A DNA stretch of 64,000 bases from contig PKVW01000010.1 in the NCBI GenBank assembly GCA_003131585.1, positions 16,371 to 80,370 of the forward strand, given 5' to 3'. Within the stretch, counting starts at the first letter, position 1. Each line of letters begins with the position of its first letter. The notes under the pieces are model-generated. The model searched no databases and was not told the origin of the DNA. It saw only the letters and a program-made list of their open reading frames with translations. This stretch comes from Acidobacteriaceae bacterium. Its GTDB lineage: Bacteria > Acidobacteriota > Terriglobia > Terriglobales > Acidobacteriaceae. Made by a program: the position numbers and the translations under genes. This document shows positions 57,629 to 64,000 of the stretch, piece after piece.

Positions 57629-60517
57629 GTGTCCGGGCGCGGCCACGGTTCTTTCGGCGCTGCTCATCCTCCATCTTCTTCATTTGCACGGCTTTGCCGG
57701 AGAATGAGGGGGCTCGGGGGGGTACTGGGGATCGCGCTGGCACTTCTTTCCGCCTCGGCAAGCTGGGCGCAGACCGACGTGATCTCGGAGATCGACGTTC
57801 AGGGAAATCGCAGAATTCCCGCCGAAACGGTTCGGGCGCGCATTTTCACCCACGCCGGGGACATCTATGACCCCGCCTCTCTGGAGCGCGATTTCAACTC
57901 GCTGTGGAATACAGGCTACTTCGAGGATATCCGCTTTACCCGGGAACAGACTCCGAAGGGCTGGCGGCTGATTGTCCAGGTTAAGGAAAAGCCGACCATC
58001 CGCGAGATCAACTATGTAGGCCTGAGTTCGGTCTCCACCAGCGACGTGTTGGACCGCTTCAAGTTAGCGAAGGTCGGGTTGACGGTGGAGAATCAGTATG
58101 ACCCGACCAAAGTCAAGAAAGCGGAAGTTACGATCAAGGGCCTGCTGGCCGAACACGGACGGCAGTTTTCTACGATCCGGACGGAAATACGGCAGATTCC
58201 GCCGGCTGCGATCGGGATCACCTTTGTTGTCAAGGAAGGTCCGAAGGTCAAGGTGGGCAAGGTCAAGTTCGAGGGCAACAAGAACGTCAATACGCGAGTC
58301 CTGCGTTACGCCATGAAGAACTTGCGGCCTATCGGCGTGCCGCACTCGATCTTTCTGGAAAACATCTTCGCCCGGACCTACGACGCGACCAAGCTGGACG
58401 AAGATACGGAACGCGTCCGGAATGAATACCAGAATCGGGGCTATTTCAAAGTCATCGTGAACGAACCCAAGACGCAAATTCACGATACCGGACACGCGGG
58501 GATCCATCTCCCGCTGTTGCAGGGCGCCTCGGGTAAGGCCGTCGACATCACCATGCCCATCGAGGAGGGCGACCGCTACACGCTGGGTGGGATCACGTTC
58601 AAAAACAACAAGGCGGTATCGAACGTAAAGGCGCTGCGAGGACTCTTTCCGATCAAGGACGGCGAAGTCTTCAGCAAGGAGAAAGTCGGCAAGGGGCTGG
58701 AGAGCCTGCGCAAGGCCTATGGCGAGCTGGGCTACATCAATTTCACTTCCATCCCCGACACCAGGTTTGACGACGAAAAGAAACTCATCTTTCTCGACAT
58801 CGACGTCGACGAGGGGAAGCAGTTCTACGTGCGCCGCATCGAGTTCCAGGGCAACACCACGACCCGCGACAAGGTAATCCGGCGTGAGGTCGCTCTGGAG
58901 GAGGGAAACATTTACAACTCGCGTCTCTGGGAGTTGAGCTTGCTGCGCTTGAACCAACTGGGATACTTCGACCAGTTAAAGCCGGACGATCCGAACACCA
59001 CCGTTCGCCAACTGGACGAGAAAGACGGGTTGGTCGACCTGGCGCTGAAGATCCATGAGAAGGGCAAGAACAGCATTGGCCTGAACGGGGGCGTCAGCGG
59101 ACTGGAAGGCGCCTTCATCGGCATTAACTACGCCACCAACAATTTCCTCGGACTCGGCGAAACCCTTCAGGTCCAGGCCAGCGTCGGAAACCTGGCGCGG
59201 AGCGTCCGGTTCGGCTTCACCCAGCCGTACATGTTTGACCGGCCGTTGCAGTTTGGTTTCAATGTGTACTTCAACAAGACCAGCTACGACCAGGCCAGGC
59301 AACTTTCCATCTTCAGCGGGCAGAACCTGAACCTTCCCAACGCGGTGCTGCAGAACTTGCAGAATTACACGCAATCGAGCGCCGGGTTCACGCTGTCGCT
59401 GAGCTACCCGATGCGCCGCTCTTTCAAGCGCCTGGGCATAACGTATTCGTTCGACCGGTCCTCGTTGCTGGCGCTGAGCACGGCATCCAAGAATTTGTTC
59501 GAGTTTCTGGCCTTCCGCGGCATTTCCGGCCCCAATGCGCTGAACGGAATCATCACCAGTAAGATCTTCCCCAACTTTTCCGTCAATACCATCGACAGTC
59601 CCATCTCGCCCCATCACGGACGCCAGTTTACGGTGGGCGCGGAGATCGCGGGCCTGGGAGGGACTGTTCGGTCGGTCCGTCCGATCGTTCAGTACAAAAA
59701 ATTCATTCCGGTGCAGAATCGGCGCAATGCGCTGGGCTTCAACGTTCAGGGATCTTTCATCAGCGGCTTTGGCGGGTTGGTGGCGCCGCCCTTCCAGCGT
59801 GCCTACATGGGTGGCGAGAACGATCTGCGCGGTTTTGACATCCGTTCCGTGTCGCCGGTGGCGTTCCTGCCGAGCGTGGGAGCGATCACGCTGACCAATC
59901 CCACTGGAGTGCCCGTACCCAAGGACCCGCAAAATCCCAGGGCGGGAAATGTGACTATTCCGATTCCAGTGGATCAGATCACATTCCCAGGCGGCGATTT
60001 GAGCGTGGTGACCAACCTGGAGTACCGCATCACGATCTATGGGCCGGTGGCTCTGGCTCCATTTGTAGACGCGGGCATTGACCCGATCCTTCGGCCGTCG
60101 CAGTTGCAGATTGCGTCGCAGCAATATCTGAGTGTGATTGGCACGCCTGTTGGGTGTCCCACGCTATCGCAGACTGTTACCGCCAATACCTGCTCTCCGG
60201 GCTCTCTGCTGAACCCGCGGCCGTCGCAGGATCTGCAGGTGCTGGCCTCGACCAACTGGCGACCCAGAATGTCGACGGGACTTGAACTCCAGATGTTCCT
60301 TCCGGTGATCAATGCGCCCTTCCGCATCTACTGGGCATACAACCCGTTGCGGCTGGATAGCCCGGCGAATCCACCGATTCCAATCACGCGCAGCATGTTC
60401 CCGCAGACCGCTGCGGGAAACTATACTTACATCCTCGCAAAGGACGCCTACTCCCCGAGCTTTCTGCTGCGGGAGCCGCGCAAGACGTTCCGCTTCACGG
60501 TGGCTACGACGTTCTGA
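57629..60517 (+). CDS. bamA: outer membrane protein assembly factor BamA
   Basis: A 962-aa Omp85 protein that inserts beta-barrels into the outer membrane. A signal peptide (LGIALALLSASASWAQ) is followed by five POTRA domains (first ISEIDVQGNRRIPAETVRARIF; later VRRIEFQGNTTTRDKVIRREVALEEGNIY) and a 16-strand barrel with RGFD-type block GGENDLRGFDIRSVSPVA. It ends in Phe (FRFTVATTF) as expected for barrel recognition. The start is uncertain: track GTG 57629 has a weak ribosome site, while ATG 57704 would begin just before the signal peptide. A TATAAT at 57555 may be its -10. Confidence 0.95.
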   Translation: MSGRGHGSFGAAHPPSSSFARLCRRMRGLGGVLGIALALLSASASWAQTDVISEIDVQGNRRIPAETVRARIFTHAGDIYDPASLERDFNSLWNTGYFEDIRFTREQTPKGWRLIVQVKEKPTIREINYVGLSSVSTSDVLDRFKLAKVGLTVENQYDPTKVKKAEVTIKGLLAEHGRQFSTIRTEIRQIPPAAIGITFVVKEGPKVKVGKVKFEGNKNVNTRVLRYAMKNLRPIGVPHSIFLENIFARTYDATKLDEDTERVRNEYQNRGYFKVIVNEPKTQIHDTGHAGIHLPLLQGASGKAVDITMPIEEGDRYTLGGITFKNNKAVSNVKALRGLFPIKDGEVFSKEKVGKGLESLRKAYGELGYINFTSIPDTRFDDEKKLIFLDIDVDEGKQFYVRRIEFQGNTTTRDKVIRREVALEEGNIYNSRLWELSLLRLNQLGYFDQLKPDDPNTTVRQLDEKDGLVDLALKIHEKGKNSIGLNGGVSGLEGAFIGINYATNNFLGLGETLQVQASVGNLARSVRFGFTQPYMFDRPLQFGFNVYFNKTSYDQARQLSIFSGQNLNLPNAVLQNLQNYTQSSAGFTLSLSYPMRRSFKRLGITYSFDRSSLLALSTASKNLFEFLAFRGISGPNALNGIITSKIFPNFSVNTIDSPISPHHGRQFTVGAEIAGLGGTVRSVRPIVQYKKFIPVQNRRNALGFNVQGSFISGFGGLVAPPFQRAYMGGENDLRGFDIRSVSPVAFLPSVGAITLTNPTGVPVPKDPQNPRAGNVTIPIPVDQITFPGGDLSVVTNLEYRITIYGPVALAPFVDAGIDPILRPSQLQIASQQYLSVIGTPVGCPTLSQTVTANTCSPGSLLNPRPSQDLQVLASTNWRPRMSTGLELQMFLPVINAPFRIYWAYNPLRLDSPANPPIPITRSMFPQTAAGNYTYILAKDAYSPSFLLREPRKTFRFTVATTF

Positions 60518-60690
60518 GGGCAGGTTCGCAGCGGTGGGTTTGACGGCAGCTGAGGAGGCTCTCTATAATCGGTTCGATCCACGCCGTCGCAGAAAGCTGA
60601 TCGAGGATGGACGACGCGTCCGCGATTCGGCGTGTGACGCTGGCAATCCAGTGCGCCCTGCGTTGCCTGAAAAAGGGTAATCCGATTTAT

Positions 60691-60750
60691 TCCCGGAAGC
60701 ATCTGTACCGGAACCATCTTTACCGGAAGCATGTTTACCGGAACCATGTT
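60691..60750 (+). repeat. four 15-nt tandem repeats upstream of ompH
   Basis: TCCCGGAAGCATCTG, TACCGGAACCATCTT, TACCGGAAGCATGTT, TACCGGAACCATGTT. They end 21 nt before the ompH ATG, just before its AAGGAG. Confidence 0.85.
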
Positions 60751-60771
60751 CCAAGGAGTTTAAGCGATCCA

Positions 60772-61494
60772 ATGACAAGCAAGTTTCTGCGTTCTGTCCT
60801 GGCCATTGCGGCGGTTTCGATGGTTTCCGCATGGGCCCAAACCGGTGGCGCCGCCCCCACGGGCGCGGCCATTTCGCCCGCAGCTCCGCCGACCTCCACA
60901 GCGATAACGACCGGTACCGGCACCAAAGTCGGGACCATCAACATTGAGCAAGCTGTGGTCGGCACCAATGAAGGCCAGCGCGACTTCGAAGTCCTGCGCA
61001 AGAAACTGGAGCCGAAGCAAAACGAACTGAAATCCCAGAACGACGAACTCGAGGCGTTACAGAAGCAGTTCCAGACCCAGGTCGACAAGTTGAATGAAGA
61101 TGCCCGCGCTTCTCTGCAGAAGCAGATCGAGACCAAGAAGAAGTCCTTCGATCGCGCCGTGCAGGACGCTCAGGAGGATGCACAGAATCAGCAGAAAGAG
61201 ATTTTCCAACGCATTCTGCAGAAGATGGCACCCGTGATCGTGAAACACGCGCAGGATAGCGGCTTCGGCATGATTGTGGATACCTCGAATCCCTGGCCGC
61301 AAAGCCCGGTGCTGTGGTATGGCGACGGAGGGGACATTACCAAGGCGGTGGTGGACGTTTATAACACGCAGTCCGGCGTGCCGGCCCCAGCCTCTGCGGG
61401 AGCGGCAGCTAGGCCCGCCGCTCCGAAGCCAGCGGCCCCGAAGCCAGCAGTTCCGAAATCAACGGTTCCGAAATCAACCGCACCACCCAAGTAG
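60772..61494 (+). CDS. skp: OmpH/Skp-family periplasmic chaperone
   Basis: A 240-aa protein with signal peptide (FLRSVLAIAAVSMVSAWAQ). The OmpH core (VGTINIEQAVVGTNEGQRDFEVLRKKLEPKQNELKSQNDELEALQKQFQTQVDKLNEDARASLQKQIETKKKSFDRAVQDAQEDAQNQQKEIFQRILQKMAPVIVKHAQ) forms the tentacle coiled coil. It ends in an Ala/Pro/Lys tail made of pentapeptide repeats. It follows bamA, the usual partner, and escorts barrels to it. ATG 60772 is used; upstream frame is repeat-derived. Confidence 0.92.
   Translation: MTSKFLRSVLAIAAVSMVSAWAQTGGAAPTGAAISPAAPPTSTAITTGTGTKVGTINIEQAVVGTNEGQRDFEVLRKKLEPKQNELKSQNDELEALQKQFQTQVDKLNEDARASLQKQIETKKKSFDRAVQDAQEDAQNQQKEIFQRILQKMAPVIVKHAQDSGFGMIVDTSNPWPQSPVLWYGDGGDITKAVVDVYNTQSGVPAPASAGAAARPAAPKPAAPKPAVPKSTVPKSTAPPK
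61420..61479 (+). repeat. four 15-nt tandem repeats coding the OmpH tail
   Basis: GCTCCGAAGCCAGCG, GCCCCGAAGCCAGCA, GTTCCGAAATCAACG, GTTCCGAAATCAACC, encoding APKPA-APKPA-VPKST-VPKST. Confidence 0.85.
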
Positions 61495-61531
61495 TTTTCA
61501 CGACACCACTTGTGTCGGGAAGGTTCCCAGA

Positions 61532-61557
61532 GGCCGCGCCAGGCGCGGCCTTTTTTC
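61532..61557 (+). terminator. Rho-independent terminator after ompH
   Basis: GGCCGCGCC-a-GGCGCGGCC followed by six T; 37 nt after the ompH stop. Confidence 0.9.
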
Positions 61558-61665
61558 TTTGCTTCGCCCAGTCGCGCAGAGCAAGTTTGGTGTCCTTAGC
61601 AGTAACGCATTCAAAGCAGGAGCCACCATGTTTGACCGCACACTCAACTCATCATGGGATGACCG

Positions 61666-61770
61666 TTCGCGCCGTGGATTGACAACCTCTACCGGCCTTA
61701 CGTCCTCAACAATGAGCCGGTCGAAGTGGAAACACAGATCACCGTGAACTTCTCGCTGGCCGGGAACTGA
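61666..61770 (+). pseudogene. remnant of a TonB C-terminal domain
   Basis: The frame ending at TGA 61768-61770 reads PWIDNLYRPYVLNNEPVEVE then TQITVNFSLAGN, the closing strand of TonB-family energy transducers (WRYKPYLLNGxPVEVETxxTVNF). Nothing upstream in the 170-nt gap supports the rest of the gene, so only a 3' scar remains. An unrelated frame at 61628 (MFDRTLNSSWDD) overlaps it. Confidence 0.65.
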
Positions 61771-61867
61771 TTGGGCAGACTTTGTCGGACAAGGCGTTGA
61801 CGATAGCGGCGCAGGAAATCAAGCGGGAGTAGCCCAGGCGTAACCTGAGGACCCGCGCCGCTCCCGC

Positions 61868-61873
61868 TATAAT
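61868..61873 (+). promoter_or_regulatory. -10 box of alr, possible leaderless transcript
   Basis: TATAAT 8 nt before the alr GTG. Transcription would start at or next to the start codon. No -35 match and no Shine-Dalgarno. Confidence 0.45.
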
Positions 61874-61881
61874 CGAGCCCA

Positions 61882-63054
61882 GTGGCGACCACTGTAGAAA
61901 TTCTGAGCCGCGTGGCTACCCGCCCCACATGGGCGGAAGTTTCCCTGGCCACTCTGCGGCAAAACTTCCGCACGGTTGTGAAGCATGCGGGCGCGGGCGT
62001 GACCGTGTGCGCGGTGGTGAAGGCCGACGCTTACGGCCACGGCGCCGTGGAATGCTCGCGCGCTCTGCAGGCGGAAGGCGCGCGCTGGCTGGGCGTCACA
62101 TCGCTCGATGAGGCGATCCCGCTGCGCGAGGCGGGCATCGAGTCGCGAATTCTGTTGATGACGGGTTTCTGGCGCGGCGAAGAGGGCGAGATCGTTCGCT
62201 TGAGGCTCACACCCACGGTTTGGGAGCCTTGGCACATCGAGTCTCTGGAGACTGCCGCGGCGTCAGGAGCGCTGCGGCAGGCTGTGCATTTGAAGGTGGA
62301 CACGGGAATGGGCCGGCAGGGTGTGTCGCTGGATGAACTTCCCGCTGTCCTAAAAGCTCTCAGCGCGGCTCCGCATCTTGTTCTTGAAGGGCTCTCAACC
62401 CACCTGGCTTCCTCCGAAATCATGGACGCGCCCTCGGTGGCCGAGCAGCAGCGCCACTTCGAGCAGGCGCAGCGCATGGCTGGCGCGGCTGGCTTCGAGC
62501 CGGGTTTGATGCATGTGGCCAATACCAGCGCCCTGATTTCGCGGCGCGAGACCTGGAACAACATGGTGCGTCCGGGTGTCGCGCTCTACGGCTATTATCT
62601 GCCATTCCAGCGCGCGGGCCGGGAAGTGAGTGGCGGCACGCTGCGGCTTCCGGTGAAGCCGGTGCTGACGTGGAAGACTCGCATTCTCTCGATGCGGAAG
62701 TTCGCCGCAAACCAGGCGCTGGGCTACGGCGGAACTTATGTGACCAAGGCGCCGGCGCACGTTGCCGTGCTGCCCGTGGGATACGCCGATGGGTATAACC
62801 GGCAGCTATCCAATCGCGGCCGCGTGATCGTCCGCGACCACTATGCGCCCGTCGTCGGCAGCATTTCGATGGACCTTACGCTGGTGGATGTGACGGGTAT
62901 TCCCGGGATTGCGGTGGGCGATGAGGTGATCCTGCTCGGAACCAGCGACGGTTTAAGCGTCGATGCTCTGGAACATGCGCGCCTGGCCAACAGCTCGCCC
63001 TATGAGATTCTCTGCAATATCTCCAAGCGCGTGCCGCGGAAGTACGTAGCGTAA
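61882..63054 (+). CDS. alr: alanine racemase
   Basis: A 390-aa PLP enzyme giving D-alanine for peptidoglycan. The PLP lysine is in VCAVVKADAYGHGAVECSRAL. The substrate region contains VDTGMGRQGV, the PLP-phosphate region NTSALIS, the second catalytic base LGYGGTYV, and later blocks LPVGYADGYNRQLSNRG and GSISMDLTLVDVTGIPGIAVGDEVILLG. GTG start; the leader appears to be very short. Monocistronic. Confidence 0.96.
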   Translation: MATTVEILSRVATRPTWAEVSLATLRQNFRTVVKHAGAGVTVCAVVKADAYGHGAVECSRALQAEGARWLGVTSLDEAIPLREAGIESRILLMTGFWRGEEGEIVRLRLTPTVWEPWHIESLETAAASGALRQAVHLKVDTGMGRQGVSLDELPAVLKALSAAPHLVLEGLSTHLASSEIMDAPSVAEQQRHFEQAQRMAGAAGFEPGLMHVANTSALISRRETWNNMVRPGVALYGYYLPFQRAGREVSGGTLRLPVKPVLTWKTRILSMRKFAANQALGYGGTYVTKAPAHVAVLPVGYADGYNRQLSNRGRVIVRDHYAPVVGSISMDLTLVDVTGIPGIAVGDEVILLGTSDGLSVDALEHARLANSSPYEILCNISKRVPRKYVA

Positions 63055-63443
63055 GGCGGCAGATCAATTCAGATCAAAAAATTCTCCAGATCAATCGACC
63101 TAAAATATCTGGAATCAAGGAGTTGCGCGCCATTGATCTGATGCTGATCTGGCTAAAATCCTGAAAACAAATAACTTATCCGCAAAATATTCCATTCTAA
63201 GGACTTAAGGTCGGCGTGCCGTGGCTAAGTGCCCGAAATCAGCGGGTAAGTCTGCAAAATATTGGATTCACGGGAGTTATCTCATTGCTATTCAAATGTC
63301 AAAGAGCCAACGCGTAAAGAGATATGATTGCAGCGCGGAGGGTCGAAGTCAAGAAAATTCCGCGGAGGGTAGCGGCCTAAATTCTTCACCACCCGTCGGC
63401 TTCGCTCAGGGCAGGCTCCGGACACAGGTTACACAGAGGCAGG
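63055..63443. repeat. A/T-rich gap with degenerate ~24-nt repeats
   Basis: Four related units start at 63102, 63155, 63184 and 63256: AAAATATCTGGAATCAAGG, AAAATCCTGAAAACAAATAA, AAAATATTCCATTCTAAGG, AAAATATTGGATTCACGGG, each followed by an AGTTA/ACTTA-like end. Spacing is 29-72 nt. GATC is frequent at the left. No gene supported. Confidence 0.55.
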
Positions 63444-63716
63444 TCACACCGCCTGCCGTTTTCTGGCTTCCATGTACTTGCGCAGGACGGCGTTGATCGT
63501 GGTCTGGTAGCCGCGCCCGTGCTTGCGGAAGAATGTCAGCACGTCGGGATCGACGCGCAAGGTAATCTGCTTCTTCGGCCCCGGCCAGAGAATAGCGTTC
63601 TTGAAGAAGTCCGGGCCGAGTTCGGGCGCATCGGAAAAATCGATGTCCTCATCCCGCATTGCGTCAATTCTCTTCCAATCGGTCCTCGATGGCTTTTTCG
63701 AATTCTTTCCGTTCAC
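63444..63716 (-). CDS. brnA: BrnA-family antitoxin
   Basis: A 90-aa protein, TDWKRIDAMRDEDIDFSDAPELGPDFFKNAILWPGPKKQITLRVDPDVLTFFRKHGRGYQTTINAVLRKYM: acidic N-terminus and ribbon-helix-helix-like C-terminus. It neutralises BrnT and represses the operon. GTG 63716 is chosen because BrnA proteins normally carry the TDW segment; ATG 63659 would be a shorter choice. Overlaps brnT by 53 nt. Confidence 0.85.
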   Translation of the reverse strand: MNGKNSKKPSRTDWKRIDAMRDEDIDFSDAPELGPDFFKNAILWPGPKKQITLRVDPDVLTFFRKHGRGYQTTINAVLRKYMEARKRQAV

Positions 63717-63957
63717 GACTTGTTGCCTTTCTGAGTGAAATGATCCGGATGGTTTCAAGATCGCCCTCTGCAAAGACCACGTGCGCAACGCGCCCTCCGA
63801 CAATGCCAAGTCCGGTCCACCGGCTTTCGCCGTAGTCCTTTCGCGTGTCGGCGTCCACGGCAAGCATGCCGCGAAACATCTCTTCCGCGTCCGCAAAGTC
63901 GAAGCCATGCTTGCGAAGATTGGTGCGGTTCTTCGCTTCGTCCCATTCGAACTTCAT
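63664..63957 (-). CDS. brnT: BrnT-family RNase toxin
   Basis: A 97-aa RelE-superfamily ribonuclease that blocks translation. MKFEWDEAKNRTNLRKHGFDFADAEEMF and RWTGLGIVGGRVAHVVFAEGDLETIRIISLRKATSRERKEFE are diagnostic. GGAG precedes ATG. Toxin before antitoxin is the normal order for this type. Confidence 0.92.
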   Translation of the reverse strand: MKFEWDEAKNRTNLRKHGFDFADAEEMFRGMLAVDADTRKDYGESRWTGLGIVGGRVAHVVFAEGDLETIRIISLRKATSRERKEFEKAIEDRLEEN

Positions 63958-63979
63958 TGTAACTCCAAACGTAGTTACA
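63958..63979. promoter_or_regulatory. putative BrnA operator
   Basis: TGTAACT-N8-AGTTACA, a perfect 7-bp inverted repeat touching the brnT start codon and including its ribosome-binding site. Consistent with known autoregulation of brnTA. Confidence 0.6.
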
Positions 63980-64000
63980 TTTCAAGCAAGTCCTGCAGTG

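Noticed and set aside
58976-60124. 382-aa minus-strand ORF
   Set aside because: Antisense to bamA; Arg/Gln/His-rich composition typical of high-G+C shadow frames.

Overview
The window looks like a chromosomal contig of an Acidobacteriota bacterium (Terriglobia-like; inference). Supporting features are high G+C, a 1,270-aa TonB-dependent receptor with an N-terminal carboxypeptidase-regulatory-like domain, RHS genes, a MltD-type LysM transglycosylase, CarD, and a BamA-OmpH pair typical of a diderm cell. No tRNA, rRNA or CRISPR array was recognised. The left edge cuts into gatB.

Layout. 1-5.2 kb: gatB, an intact REP-associated transposase (RAYT) between inverted REPs, and small enzymes and membrane proteins, one of them (TMEM175-like) frameshifted. 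5.4-17 kb: a bipolar acidic/lysine-rich protein, a secreted phosphodiesterase, MltD, a quinone oxidoreductase, an AbrB-like regulator, a flavin-binding oxidase-fold protein and the large receptor. 17-20.1 kb: a compact cluster with a 40-aa secreted peptide, a 7-TM protein, a single-pass protein, a 138-aa protein and an XRE-type regulator, tied together by three near-identical copies (plus one weak copy) of a 16-20 bp operator-like motif. 20.3-24.2 kb: ABC-2 transporter plus DesK/DesR-type two-component system. 24.4-29.4 kb: isoaspartyl peptidase and a solitary type IIG-like restriction-modification protein. 29.7-30.9 kb: CDP-alcohol phosphatidyltransferase and greA.

31.2-40.4 kb, read on the minus strand, is an array of RHS C-terminal toxin cassettes. 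Each unit is a fragment of RHS core, a different C-terminal tip and a small, probably immunity, gene. Seven immunity-like genes were found. One tip looks like an HNH nuclease, one like a papain/NlpC-type amidase paired with a predicted lipoprotein, and others are Gly/Ala-rich and paired with multi-TM proteins. The array is littered with one REP family, carries a ~199-bp near-perfect inverted repeat around an RHS segment, and is bordered at 40.5-41.2 kb by a decayed RAYT that carries the same REPs.

41.4-64 kb is largely housekeeping: CarD, RuvX, MltG, a lipoprotein with a MacB/FtsX-type permease, rplM-rpsI, rpsB-tsf-pyrH-frr (with a HEPN-MNT module inserted before frr), a molybdopterin oxidoreductase, bamA-ompH, alr and a BrnTA toxin-antitoxin pair.

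Two genome-wide habits stand out. First, palindromic REP-like units have been accommodated in frame inside three coding sequences (gatB, the isoaspartyl peptidase, the molybdopterin oxidoreductase). Second, there are many short tandem arrays with periods of 7, 8, 11, 12 or 15 nt. The 7- and 8-mers lie between genes, and the 15-mers lie inside reading frames as pentapeptide repeats or just upstream of them.
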